Source: Cepaea nemoralis
Taxonomy: Eukaryota; Mollusca; Gastropoda; Stylommatophora; Helicidae
Assembly (NCBI GenBank): GCA_014155875.1
Contig: JACEFZ010017868.1
Coordinates: forward strand, 140,047 to 204,046
Reading direction: 5' to 3'
Length of the DNA: 64,000 nucleotides
Part shown: positions 29,434 to 41,449 of the stretch, piece by piece
Layout of the letters: the number at the start of each line of letters is the position of its first letter
Numbering within the stretch: position 1 is the stretch's first letter
Program-made: the position numbers and the translations under genes
Notes under the pieces: generated by a model
What the model saw: the letters and a program-made list of their open reading frames with translations, nothing else
The model's database searches: none
What the model was told of the DNA's origin: nothing

Positions 29434-30315
29434 AAGTAAACAGAAGACTTAACTTTTGATTGCATTTATGAATCCCTCGTCCAATTTTACATAAATGTGA
29501 AGAGTTTCAACACAGCTGGTGTTGGCTGGAGTTCAGGACAAAATATTTCGTGACATGGCAGGTCATAAGACAAAATTCAAGATGGTGGCGCCCATACAAT
29601 ACAATAGTACTAAACTTTAGCGGACCTATATTTATTTATAATTAGAACTGGTAATTTAACTACTAAACTTAAACAGAATACAAGTGTCATTTGTAGCAGT
29701 AATGTATCTGTGTACTTGTATAATATTTAAGCATTTGACATGACTGAAAATAATGTTGGAAGCCAGTTTTCAAACCCTTCTCTGTAAACCTGTAAGTGTA
29801 AGGAGTAATTATTTAAATTTAAATAAAATACTGTGAAATAAGCTATGGTTTTTTTAAAAAGTAAGTATTTAATTATTAATTGCTCACTTCTAGATACAGA
29901 GCAGTGTAATTATTGAGCAGAAGTAGAAATCTATTATTAGCGAATATTTTATTTACTTATTTTTTTTTAAAATTTAATATTTTAATAATTAATTAACTAC
30001 TGCTTAATTTATAGAGCAGTTACAAACTTATTTACTTACATTAATGCATGATATTTAATCAACAAAAGAAATCTGTCGCAATGCAGTTGGTACATTAAGA
30101 CAATATGAGTACATTTTCATGAATTGTTCTTTCACTAATGACGAACATTTCACATGGCATTTAATTAATATAAATGGGACTACTACCCTATGCGCCGCCT
30201 TGGGCTCAAGAGGAAAGACTAACTAATATATTGCAGGAAATGTTATCAACAATAGAAAGATAATGCAGTGTATAGTGAACAGATCAAGGAAATGTAAGTA
30301 CATTTTCATATTTTC
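29434..30315. other. AT-rich sequence, nothing recognised
   Basis: Strongly AT-rich, with TTAATTAA-type runs, and no coding or repeat signature that I can name. Confidence 0.35.
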
Positions 30316-30319
30316 TTCT

Positions 30320-33300
30320 TCTTTCGTTCGCTTGAAATATGTCTATATCTGCAATGTCGTCTCTTGCATGAATTGAACTGTTTTTTTTAGTTCACACAGT
30401 GGTCCATAGAGTTTATCTTCCACTGTCGTCTCTCTAGGCCAGAAGGTTTGCCTAGATATGTTATATTTTGGGCAGTCTTGGAGTATGTGCTCTGCTGTCT
30501 GCGACGCCAATCCACATGTGCACATGGCTGTTTCACCAATCTTGAATTTTGTATACATGTGGTTGCGTAATCTATTGTGTCCTGTTCTGAGGCGCAGAAT
30601 AATGACTTGTTCTGGTCTGTCCATAATGTGGTAGTCATCTTGAGCAGGTTTTGGTGGCTTTCTGACTGATTTGATCATTCTTTTCTTTTGGTGGTATGTA
30701 ACGGGCACATCAGGCTGTTCCTCTTTGGCTCCTTCCTTAGCCAATTGATCAGCTCTGTCGTTTCCGGGTACTCCACAGTGGGATGGTATCCACTGTATGG
30801 TGACTTTATGCTGACTGCTAAGTTCAGAAAGTAGTGTCCTTAGTACTGGCAATTTCCCAGAGAGGAGCGCCTCGAGTACTGATTTTGCATCTGTTAGTAG
30901 CACCACAGGTTGTGTACCATTGCTGTTATTTAGTAATTTCTCTGTTGCTATCTTGATTGCCTCAATTTCGGCATCATAGTTATGGCAGTACTTTCCTGTC
31001 GGTACTCTGGCTGTGTCCCTAGTATTATTTGGGTATTCTATGTACACTCCCGCTCCTCCATTTCGAACAGCATTTTGTGCTGACCCATCTGTGTAGACTC
31101 GGATCCAGAGGTCCTGTGGGTATTCTTCATCAAGGAAGCTGAGAGTGGCTGTTCTGCGCTGCACACTGTTCTGTTCTTCCTTGTCAAATATTCCTCTCAC
31201 TTTTGTCTGGATTTGTAACGATAGTCTATGCTCATCTTTCCATGGAGTTCGCTCTGGAATAGTTGTTAGGGGGATACCAACTGTGGGCAGATCAGTGGTT
31301 TCTCTGCAGAGTCGTTTGGCCTGGTGGATAAAACTACTTCTTTTCAACCGCCCCATAGCTAGGTTTTCAAATCTGTTCTTCATAGGGTGGCCTGGCAAGC
31401 TGAGGAACTTTTCTGCTTTGTATTAGCGTTTTCGTATCTCTGCGCTCACTCAGTGCCTGTGTCCTCCCCATCTTCTCCATTTCCACTATAGGGGTTGATC
31501 TCATCCCTCCTGTGGTGACTCTAAGTGCTTGATTTTGCACCTTGTCCAGCTCTTGTAGTGTGGTATTTGATGCTGAACACCACGCAGTTGACCCATATTC
31601 CAGGTGTGGTCGTATGCTCTGTTGGTAAACTTTGCTAAGTATTTTCGTACTGGCTCCCCATGTGGTTCCACTTAGCTTTCTCAGGATGGCTATTTTCCTT
31701 CTGGCTTTTGCTACTGCTTTGTTGATGTGCTTTCTCCATGTCAGCTTGCCATCAAATGTTACTCCAAGGTATGTTGGTTCTTTATCTTCTCTTATGGGTG
31801 TTCCATTTATCTGGATGATCCCTGCCTTTTGTTTTGGAGAGAGGGTAAATAGGGTGGTGCTGCACTTGTCAGTGTTTATGCTGACACACCATCTATTTGC
31901 CCATGCAGCAAATGTATCTACAGCTCTTTGTAGCAATCTGGTGGCCACTGATGCATATTCATTTGTGCTCCATAGAACCAGGTCATCGGCGTACATTGCC
32001 GCTTTAATTCCATGCGGTAGGTGAGCAACAAGATCATTGATGAAGATTAGAAAAAGTGTGGGGGACAAGACTCCGACCTGGGGAACACCGTGACGCAGTA
32101 GTACTTTCTTGCTCTTGAGTCCGTCTATCTGTACTCGGGCTCTTCTGTTGTGCAAGTATGCTTTCACCCATTTGTACATTCTTCCATTGACTTTGCAGTT
32201 TCTCAGTTTCTTCATCAGACCTTCTTTCCAGACTTTGTCAAAGGCTTTCTTCAGATCTATCCATGCCGCAAGCACCAGCTTCTTCTCTTGGAATGCATCC
32301 TCAATTTCTTGAGAGAGGTAGGTTGTCTGATCTTCCGTAGAGTAGCAATGCCTAAAGCCAGCCTGCTGTGGCATAAGGATGTTTTTACTTTCAATGTACC
32401 ACTGCAGTCTGTGATTGATGATGCGCTCCAGTGTTTTGCAGAGACAGCTGGTGAGACTAATTGGTCTGTAGCTAGAGGCAATGGAACCATCTTTCCCTGA
32501 TTTTAGGAGGGGTATCATGATTGCTTCTCTCCAGGCTTGTGGAACACTGCCTAAGGTCCAGCTGTTATTGAAGATCTGCAACAGCTTTGTTTTGGCCTCT
32601 GTTCCTAGGTTCCTGATCATTTCATTGGAGATACCATCAGCTCCTGGTGACTTTCTCATTTTCAGTTTTGATATGGCTAGCTCCAGTTCGCTGATTGTGA
32701 TGGGTGCCTCCAGAACCTCATGTACTATTTCCTTCTGTCCTGTATGTTGTCGTTTCTCTCGAATCTCTTGTTGTTTCTCTGGACTAATTTTGATATTGCT
32801 ATCTTGTGCGAACGAGTCCGCAAAATGGTCAGCTGCTTGCTTTCTTGTTAAGATTTTTCCATCTTTATGTAGTGCAATTTTTGAGTTTCTCCCTGTGCCC
32901 TCGTCATTAAGCTGTTTTATTAGCTTCCACAATTTCCTTGTGTCTCTTTCAAAGTTCAGAGACTCCGTTTTCTGCTGCCAGCTTTTCCGTCCAGCCTGCA
33001 GCTTGGCCCTTTGAAATTTGGCTTTTGCATGCTGGAATTTATTGTGGTGCTCTTGGCTGGGTGTGGCCTCTGCTTGCTTTCTACACACTTCAACATCATT
33101 ATGCAACTGTTCCAGTTCACTACTCCAGTAGGGTTTATATTGTTTACGGGCTCCTCTTGGTACTGTTTCTCGCGCTGCCTGTAGTATGCATTTCCCAAAC
33201 TCTTCAACTGCTTTATTTATGTCTTTCTCAGTGTTCAGGTTTCTAACCAGTATGCTGGTGTGATGCTTGTACATTGCCCAGTCTGCTTTCTTGTAGTTCC

Positions 33301-34440
33301 ACCTCGAGAGGGTGCTGCTTTCACTTACAAGCTCATTTTCTACGGTTAGAAAGACTGGCCGATGGTCACTGCCACCAAGTTGTTTCCCAACAGTTCGTGT
33401 AATGTTCCACTCCAGGTCTGGTGAATGAAAAGCCAGGTCAGGTGTAGTTGTAGAGTGCCATGATCTCGAGTAGAAAGTATGTGGGTCGGACGGCTTGTTA
33501 ATCAACATGAATCTATTCTCATCTTGCCAGTCTCCCAGTCTCTCTCCTCTCTGGTCCATGTAATCATAGCCCCAGCTCTGCGAGTGGCTGTTGAAATCGC
33601 CACACACAATCATTTTTTCTTTTAGTGGTAGAGTGTCCAGTGCCTGTGGGCGGTCACTTGGACAGTAGTAATTGATCAGATGTAGATCTGTATTACCTGT
33701 CTTAAGTTTAAGTGTCTGATACTCAGCCCCTTCCATGTAGACTTTGATTTGGGAAGCCATGATGTTATTTCTTACAAGGGTCAGTATCCCACCTTTTCGC
33801 CTGTTCTTTCGGTCAGATCGGTAACACTGGTAGCCTCTGATTTTGAAGGCTATATTTTCATTGAGGTGAGTTTCTTGCAAGCAACATATGCTTACTTTTT
33901 CTTGGTCCAAGACTTTTTCTAATTCTATTTTTTTGTTGCTGACTCCCTCCGCATTCCAGTGCATTATTTTAAGTCTTCGTTTAGTATGGCCAGTCGTCCT
34001 ATTCTCATGTCCCCTGGCTCCACAGGACATCTGAGAAGGACCTCCAGTAGTTGGGGTTGGACCCTTTCGAGACATAGGGCCCGGCACTGCACCTGCCTGG
34101 GGGTCCAAAGCAGGGCGAGCACCATAACGATTAGCAGTAGTCGACATATTCCATTTTGCGTGATTGCGTGGCATCCTGATTTCTGTGGTGCGCCTCTTGG
34201 CTGGTTGCCTCCGTCTTCAGCACCTTTCTTTGCTAGAGCAGACTGTGGTCTCACTCGAGTGTAGATGTGTACGCGCGCACACCTGTCTGCGCATGCATGT
34301 ACGTGCATACACATCTAGAGCATACTGGTTATTTTCCGGCGCCAGAGACTCGCCGTCGCCCCTTCTCCTGTTAGTTTAAACAGGTCCGCCACGTGAAGGC
34401 CAGGAGTTGGAGTTCGGCTACATACAGCAACATTTGGAAC
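30320..34440 (-). mobile_element. Nearly complete LINE: EN, RT, RNase H (family C)
   Basis: One 935-codon ORF (34174-31367) carries an endonuclease (NAEGVSNKK, CLQETHLNENIAF, GDFNSHSQSWGYD, GGSDHRPVFL) and RT (SPGADGISNEMI, ASSYRPISLTSCLCK, AFDKVWKEGL, YADD at residues 728-731, YLGVTFDGKLTW). One frameshift near 31380 leads to the second ORF (to 30343) with RNase H (YTDGSAQNAVRNGGAG, LLTDAKSVLEALL, WIPSHCGVPGNDRADQLAKE) and CTCGLASQTAEHILQDCP. The RT motif B' reads GVPQVGVLSP where GVPQGG is usual, probably a damaging change. The 3' end is (GAA)-rich. It resembles family B and was probably active recently. Confidence 0.95.
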
Positions 34441-34479
34441 CCAAAATTCCCAATATACATTTTCATATATTTTTGAGGG

Positions 34480-34800
34480 AGGATAATTAATTGTTAATTA
34501 GATCATGGCACATCCTATAAAAAAATAAAAATACATCAAGTTAGGCCTTGCCGCCCTGGACGCAGTGATATATGGCACTACGTTGTCCGTTTAAAAATAA
34601 ACAAGCCACGGTAATAGAAGGCAAATAATAAACAATTGGCGGCCATTTTAAATTGTTAATTAGGTCACGGCACATCCTATCGAAAAATAAAACAATACAT
34701 CAAGTTAGGCATCGCCGCCCCGGACACAGTGATATATGGCACTACGCTGTCCGTTTAAAAATAAACAAGATACGGTAATAGAAGGCAGAATTTCTCAGCT
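34480..34800. repeat. Repeat family H, two tandem copies
   Basis: TTAATTAGATCATGGCACAT and TTAATTAGGTCACGGCACAT each start a unit of roughly 165 bp that runs through CAAGTTAGGC, GTGATATATGGCACTACG and CCGTTTAAAAATAAACAAG. Related to 27950-28520. Confidence 0.75.
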
Positions 34801-34879
34801 TCCAATTTTAGGGCCGCGATAAAATCTTACTTACCTCTTAGGTTATTATTGCACTTCCTGGTATTAAATTACGTCACCA

Positions 34880-35590
34880 AAAAATTCATAACTCCGCTTA
34901 GAATTAACGTATACTCTTCGTTGAGATACCGTTGGATTCGCCTTGTCAAGCTCTATCTAACTGGTATGATTTCTTAAGTAAAAACCCAATTTTTAAATAT
35001 TGACCAAAATTGCTATAATTATTTTTATTACTATTACTACACTGCTCTACTATAGTACTATACTAACTACTTGCCTTTTTAACCTGTCAAACAATAACAG
35101 TGAAACTCAACTATTATTGAAGTAACCACGTTTATTACAGTCGTGTGCTCCACCTAAACGATTAATAATTTAAATTAGTTCTTCGGTCTGTTTGTGCTAT
35201 AATTACCACGCTACGAGTTTGGTCAAAACGAGAACAATGATTAATTGCAAAACATGTCACGTGGTGACAGAAACATCACTAACCAGGCTGGTATTTCATT
35301 GGCTAGCTAACTACAATGGACATCAGATTTCGAGCATGGCCGGCTGTTCACTTTCGTTTTGCAAAGTTGCCAGTCTGCATCTTAAAGCCAGATTAACTTA
35401 AACTGGCAACACGAGCATTTATCTCTCCCAACCCCACCATCCCCCCCCCCTTTTTTCGCTCGCTTTGGACTCGAGCGTAGTCCAGACACATGCTACAACT
35501 ACTTATAATACATATAATTATATGTTATGCTATGTGGAACGACGTCACCGCGAGCATAATCCCCCGGTGCTGCAGCCATATCAAACTATT
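34880..35590. other. Repeat H extension, then unassigned sequence
   Basis: The first 110 bases match 28690-28870. From 35000 to 35590 I see a C-rich run (35440) and the AGCGTAGTCCAGACAC motif shared with 8640 and 40740, but no gene. Confidence 0.35.
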
Positions 35591-35594
35591 TTTG

Positions 35595-36975
35595 CTTCCA
35601 TCCATCTAGCATGTGTCATGCCGGTCAGCGTGGGCGGCCATTATTCGTCATTTCATTTGATCATCAGAGTCGTTCTTGCCCGTTGTCACCAAGTTCTCCA
35701 ACTTATTTCTTCTCATAACATGTCAAAAATGTTTACTGTCCACGTCTACTTTCTCTAATTAATTTACGATTTTCATTCGTTTCTTGTAATACTTGGTCAC
35801 TGTGGTGTTTTTGTTTTTTTTTGTCCTTGGTATTCTTTGCATTCTCCTCATAAACCACATTTCCACAGCCATAATGTTTTTCAGCTTGACTACTCATTGT
35901 CCAAGCTTCACATCCATACAAAAGTACAGGCTCTATGTAGCACCTCAATTTTATTTTTCTCATTTCAATTGACATCTTTTTATTGGTCAGTATGTTTTTC
36001 ATCTTGCTAAACTAAAGGCTAATTTCGCCATGGCGATTCTTGTTCTAATCTCTTCAAGGCATCTCCCATCAGATGTTATTATTATTCCGAGATAAATGTA
36101 TCGATTCACTTGTTGAAGAATACTCCCATTTACTTGTATATTACATTGTGGTATTTTGTTCTTCCTAGTAACGACCATAATGTGTGTCTTCTTACAATTT
36201 AATACTAACCCTAGTTGTTCACTGTGTGCAACAACCGCATCTGCTAATTGTTGCAGATCCTGCTCATTGTCTGCAATCAGCACTGTATCATCTGCATATC
36301 TAATGTTATCGACGTTTCGTCCCCCTGTGATGATTCCATTTATATCTTCTACAGTTCTGAAAATAGTTTCTCATGTGATGAGAAGAGAGACATTGGAGAA
36401 CATCGTGACAACTGGAAAGATCGAGGGGAAGAGAGGCAGACCAAGAGAAATGATGCTGGATGGATTAAGACGGTGGCATGGAGGAATACCATCAGCAGAG
36501 TTGATCCAGAAAACCAAAGACCGAGATCTGTGGAGAGCCATAAACGCCTACGCCAGCTGGCATGGCACTTGATGATGATGTATAGGGAAAAAAGATCTGG
36601 AGACATTATTCATCCTTATCTCACACCTCTCTTAATAGGCTGATATTGACCATTTCATTATCAATCCTTATAGCAGCTGTTGTTTCAAATATACGTTTTT
36701 TTTTAAAAATAAGTCTAATGAATTATAATGCCCGTCCCATTAATTTGTAGATCTGCAAGCATCTCTTCCATGTTGACATGTCTTACTCTATCGAAAACCT
36801 TTGTGTAGTCAGTAATTCAAAGATGTATATCTTTGTTTACTTCTAAAGAACGTTCAATTACTGTTCGCAGCATATACACAGCATTTACTGTACTCTTGTC
36901 TTCTACAAACCCACATTGTTCTTCTCCTATTTCAGGTTGTATTTCTTCCTAACTTTTTTTTCTACTGTTCCTATT
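35595..36975 (-). mobile_element. RTE-like LINE (family A), longer 5' part, rearranged
   Basis: The minus strand has, from right to left, EEQCGFVEDKSTVNAVYMLR and VFDRVRHVNMEEML (36970-36740), then the RT core ADNEQDLQQLADAVVAHSEQ and YLGIIITSDGRCLEEIRTR (36283-35999), and KLRCYIEPVLLYGCEAWTM (36002-35733). A foreign plus-strand segment at 36372-36580 splits it. It has many frame breaks. Confidence 0.85.
36372..36580 (+). mobile_element. 3' end of a second RTE-like LINE inside family A
   Basis: The plus strand reads HVMRRETLENIVTTGKIEGK, RGRPREMMLDGLRRW and DLWRAINAYASWHGT, then a stop and a GATGATGATG tail. It is related to, but distinct from, family A and lies in the opposite orientation. 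Confidence 0.8.
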
Positions 36976-37189
36976 TAGCGGAATGTATGTGCCTGCACGC
37001 TTTACCCCCAGTTGCTACTATAACTAGTAGTTGCCACTACTAGGGGTGCACTTGACTTATTTTTGCGTGTGAGTTAGCTTTCCCTGTTATCAATGACCAC
37101 CGTTAACAGGTGAAATTAACGTCTCTAAGACAACAACTGTCTAAACCAGGGGTTCAAAACAATGTTTTCCCGTGATGAATTTGAATAAT

Positions 37190-37384
37190 GAAGACACAAA
37201 CAATAGATTGCACGATTTATTGCCTGGCATATTTCGCTGCATCTCATCAGGTACAGGGTACATACTGCAGAAATCACATAACTTACGTGAATTAACTAGA
37301 TAAATCCTTCAAAGTGAAATATACACATGTTCGCACAGTAATGTCGATTGTCTACCACGGTAATTTTAAACTGACTAACATGTC
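37190..37384 (+). repeat. Left inverted arm of the Penelope-like element
   Basis: Starts GAAGACACAAACAATAGATT and is the reverse complement of 38789-38976 apart from a few substitutions and seven extra bases. It overlaps the last codons of the GIY-YIG ORF, so the opposite arm is an inverted copy of the 3' end. Confidence 0.93.
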
Positions 37385-38788
37385 TTTCTGCTTGCACAAG
37401 GACGGCTCACGAAGGTTGATTATTATAGCTTCAGCAAACCTTAACAATCGACTACTTTGTGTGTTGAACAACACACGGAAGGCACTGTTTCTTTCAACCA
37501 CGTGACCGCTTTCGAGCACATGTCTCGCGACCGATGAATCAGGACTGTTCCGGTGTGTCGGCCTGCCTAGGCTACCATCTTCTGTGTGTAGTATCTTGTC
37601 CAACCAATTCGGAATGTGTTCCGAAACCCTGCAATGTAACTGTCGCTTAGTTCTACCTATGTAGATGGCCTCGCATCTGCATGTAAATTGGTAAATACAA
37701 TTTGATTTGGCGTACAAAGCTACAGGTTCTTTTACTGCTGGGCTGGGGATCGGTGTGTTTCAGTACCTGATGACTAGAGTTGCAGCACAGAATGTTCGCC
37801 CGACTGCTGTGGTGAGCCTGTCCCGCAGACGTTGCATTATGTCATCTCCTCGGAAGGTTAGCTGGATGAATACCTTGAGTTTAGGTACTGTAGTTACTTC
37901 AGGTTTCGGTTTGGGCTGTTGGCAGTGGCGCTTTATAAATCCTGTGGAGTACCCATTCAGGTTTAAGGCATTCTTCAGAGTTTCAAATTCCTCTGTCAGT
38001 GTGTCCGGGGTGCATATCTTCCTAGCACGGTCAAACAGGGTCCATACTAAGCCCCGTTTGTACTGGACAGGTGCGAAGCTCTGCAAATTTAAGTATTGGC
38101 CAGTCCATGTTTCTTTGCGGTACACCGATCTTTGAATTGTGCCGTCTGCTCTACGTCTCGTTAGGATATCTAGAAACGGCAACGCTTCGTTGTGTTCGTG
38201 TTCCATAGATAGAGAGATGTTTTTATGTATCTCGTTCATTGTGGCCTGGAACGACGTAACTTGTAGCTCGTCTGTGGTGATAATTAGTATATCGTCCACG
38301 TAACGACTGTAAAAGGCCAAGTTATTGATGTCTGAGGATCTCTTTTCTTCTAAGTGTGCCATGAAGATGTCCGCTAGAATAGGTCCAAGTGGGCTTCCCA
38401 TGGCCACTCCGTCAATTTGGCGATATGACTTGTTTAGAAAGTTGAATTGTGTGTTGGCGGTACATAATTTTAATAGCCTCTCTAGAATAGCTGATGGTAT
38501 GTCTAGTTTTAGTTGTTTGTCTCTAATGCGTTCACTTATTATATTCACGGTCTCATCTAATGGAACGTTGGTGAATAAAGAGGCAATATCCATGGATGCC
38601 ATGTGTTTGTTGTTTATGTCCATAGTATCCAATAATTCCACCAGTTCGAATGTATCTGTGAGTATTCTTGGATCGAAGGACTGTCGTACTGGATTTAAAA
38701 TTTCAGCTAGCCATCTCGCCATTCGGTGTTGTGCGGAGTTAACCATGGAAAGGATCGGTCTTAGTGGGATGCCGGGCTTGACATGTTA

Positions 38789-38976
38789 GACATGTTAGTC
38801 AGTTTAAAATTACCGTGGTAGACAATCGACATTAGTGTGCGAACATGTGTATATTTCAGTTTGAAGGATTTATCTAGTTAATTCACGTAAGTTGTGTGAT
38901 TTCTGCAGTATGTACCTGATGAGATGCAGCGAAATATGCCAGGCAATAAATCGTGCAATCTATTGTTTGTGTCTTC
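38789..38976 (-). repeat. Right inverted arm of the Penelope-like element
   Basis: Inverted copy of the 3' end located at the truncated 5' side. It directly abuts the RT coding start, as in other Penelope-like copies with inverted termini. Confidence 0.93.
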
Positions 38977-38987
38977 GTTATTTAAAC

Positions 38988-39070
38988 CAGGGGTGGCCAA
39001 CACGAGGCCCGCGGGTTCGCATGCGGCCCGCCGGGAGTCATGTTGTGGCCCGCGGAGCTAGGTCAAATGA
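38988..39070. repeat. GC-rich end resembling a hAT terminus (tentative)
   Basis: CAGGGGTGGCCAACACGAGG and the GCGGCCCGCC stretch resemble the ends of hAT-type repeats, which often start CAGGGGT. Only one end is visible. Confidence 0.3.
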
Positions 39071-39564
39071 ACATAAATGTTAACTTAATTGTACATATCA
39101 CCAAAAGAACATTACATCATGAGTCGTTCGTATCATATATTTTTAAATTACAGCTAAGAGAATTGTGCTTTAATGTAGTCACTGGAGGATCTTCTCCGTG
39201 ACTACATTTTGTGTATGCATTTGTTTGCTGATGCAGGCTAGTCTCCGCAACGTCCTGTATGTTTCGTAATTCTGTTCTGTAAAGCTGCATTATTGTGTGT
39301 TATTTTATATTATTTATATTGTTTACAGCTGTTACAACAACACGCCCGTTCTACTGTATGAGATGAGCGGCTATTAAAGTCTCCGAATATTGTTTGTGTC
39401 ATTTATTTTCATGCTTGAAGGTGTTAAAGTTTATATTTGCTGACGGTTTGACTGTCCATCTATATAAATATCTGGGTGGTTAGGCCAAATGGCATAATCG
39501 AAACTAGAGCAGAGCAATGATTTGATCCGAGACGTGATTCCGATGCGTGTTACGTCATTGTGAT

Positions 39565-39600
39565 GAGGGGGGTGGGGGGAGGGGGGGGGGGTGGGTGGGT
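39565..39600. repeat. Poly-G low-complexity run
   Basis: GGGGGGTGGGGGGAGGGGGG and adjacent G runs; potential G-quadruplex. Confidence 0.85.
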
Positions 39601-39959
39601 GATGCTCTATTCCAGTATGGACGATGTCTTCTGGTCCACATTTACAGTTACGTATGAAGGTGGTTAGAGGCATAAGTCTTTGACAGTTAGTCACATGTGT
39701 AGCCTAGTCTGCGTTTAGTGTGTGTAGCATATCCTTTGCTTTATGGTATCTAACCACTTCTTTGTCTTCCCCTGACTCTGTTGATAGATCTGCCTCGATG
39801 TGGACTGATTTACTAGGCATGAATCCTGTGGAAGACTATGCATTTTAACCCTTCGATCTGATGCCCTGGCATTTAGGATGTATGAGCACTGAACAGTGCT
39901 AGCATCTATCGAAGTGAGGTTAGTGTAGAGACTGTTCTCTTGACCCAGTAACAAAGCAC

Positions 39960-40440
39960 CATCTCTCTATGGAGACTGTGGCAGAGCTCTCCTTCCCCTC
40001 TCCAAGCTCAGAAACTTGTAGAGTGTACACAGCTGGTACTGGCACTTCAAATTTGCGGAGAGGTATAGTAGGATATACTTAGTTGTATACATTTTCCAGG
40101 ACGTAGCAATCAACTTCATCATTTTTAGCTGTTTCTGATTTCTGGGCAAGTTTACTTTCAGTAGTTTGCTATTGCCTTCTCATTGTCCGGCACTCATACC
40201 ATTGTATAGAAACCAACACAAGGCGGTCTGCTTCCAAAACGCCCGCAGCTGTGTTTCCAATGCGGTTTGCGGGATTAAGAATTGCGCTCGCCACAGAGCC
40301 GGCCTGGTTAGGATATAACCAGGTTATAATTCAGAGCTTCACATACTGGCTGGATGAGACGGTAATATTTCCTCCGTCGGGTTTAGATACTCATTGTCAA
40401 AACTTTAACGCAATGCCCACTGGGTTTGTTGTAGACATAT
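39960..40440. repeat. Dispersed repeat G with one minisatellite unit and a SINE inside
   Basis: CTCTCCTTCCCCTCTCCAAG starts a region homologous to 43530-44800. Here the 61-bp unit occurs once, whereas there it is in many copies. A SINE family I copy (40085-40320, minus) interrupts it, after which GACGGTAATATTTCCTCCGT resumes the homology. Confidence 0.6.
40085..40320 (-). repeat. SINE family I
   Basis: The tail (CAGGACGTAGCAATCAAC), centre and head with a B-box-like GCGGTTTGCGGGATTAAG are in minus orientation. Confidence 0.6.
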
Positions 40441-40689
40441 AGTGGTAGATTGTGCTTAAAACAGACACAATATCTGCATGACTTTATTTATTGTCGCACC
40501 ATATATCCAGTTCTGTTAATGGTGCAATGAGAAGTATTAACAAAATGGTGTTTTCCATGGCATGAGGTGTATTGGGTTTATGATGGTAGTCCTATATTCT
40601 TCGATACATCAGCACTCAATGGGTGAAGTGATCAATATTATGACATCCACCTTTAAATTCCAGAAAAATTTTTTGTACCTATTTTAGGC

Positions 40690-40745
40690 TGTGTGTGTGT
40701 GTGTGCGCGCGCGCATGCGCGCTCGCTTGCTTTGAACCCAAGCGT
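40690..40745. repeat. (GT)n(GC)n alternating tract
   Basis: GTGTGTGTGTGTGTGCGCGC and a following GCATGCGCGC; alternating purine-pyrimidine sequence able to adopt left-handed DNA. Confidence 0.85.
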
Positions 40746-40899
40746 AGTCCATACGCACTACTTCTAGTAGTGCTGGCCTGAATTTTGCGTGTGAATTAGC
40801 TTTCCTTTTTAACAGTGTCCTTCGCCATCAGGCAACTCACTCCGACTTCAGAGGTACTTGTAATTTATGTCCCCAAGTTAAGGACGAGATGTCAACATT

Positions 40900-41430
40900 T
40901 CTTATTAGCGTTCATCCGGAGTGTTTTCTCAGATGTGATTGCGGTGTGTCTGGTTAGGCACCCTTGGGCCGAAACCCTTATGCCAACACATCCGGCTTTT
41001 AGAGTTATTTTTGGCAGGTTAGCATTCCTGTGGGACTCTCACTTTTGTGGTGCCGTCCACATCCCAGCTGGTCAAGATGGAACGGTCGAATGCTTCACGA
41101 TCAGCCCTCAATGGAAGGCAAGGACAGTCCATGGCATTTCCCCCCATCCAGGGTGGCTTCCATAGTTGCAGAGCCGACACATAGCGACCTGGTGCTGTGC
41201 TCAACGAGGGAATCGTCACGTCCTGCTCATGGCTGCGTTAATTCCTCACTTCAATATATTGGGCATTTCGTTCACCATGGGCCTTTCCGGCACAAACCAG
41301 ACCGGTCTGCAGGCGGTATCTACTCAGCGAGTTTTCGATTCGGACATGTGCTTGTCGCTGTGCCCATCAGCACAGAAACTAGCTAGTCAGAGCTTTTCCG
41401 GACACGATGAGCATTCGGAAGACTAGGTAG
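40900..41430 (+). repeat. Dispersed repeat, family III, long copy
   Basis: GCGTTCATCCGGAGTGTTTT, CCGACACATCC-type sequence, GTCAAGATGGAACGGTCGAA and AGCCCTCAATGGAAGGC follow the order of the 19765 copy. Confidence 0.7.
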
Positions 41431-41449
41431 TTAGAGCTGTTCCTAGCAC

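Larger units (their letters stand above)
37154..38982 (-). mobile_element. Penelope-like element with GIY-YIG endonuclease
   Basis: RT (38746-37760, minus) has MDIASLFTNVPLDETVNI, GVAMGSPLGPILADIFMAHL and YSRYVDDILII. After one in-frame TGA at 37762-37760 the frame continues into a GIY-YIG nuclease (37717-37352): CIYQFTCRCEAIYIGRTKRQ, LHCRVSEH and HVLESGHVV. This RT-then-GIY-YIG order defines endonuclease-bearing Penelope-like elements. The N-terminal part of the RT ORF is missing before KPGIPLRPILSMVNS, exactly where an inverted arm begins. TAAACCAGGGGT flanks both sides (37142-37153 and 38983-38994) as a likely target duplication. Confidence 0.95.

Noticed and set aside
33964..34314. Possible ORF1 of LINE family C
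   Set aside because: It overlaps the start of the large ORF in another frame, is rich in CpG and CA-type sequence, and shows no zinc-knuckle or coiled-coil motif.
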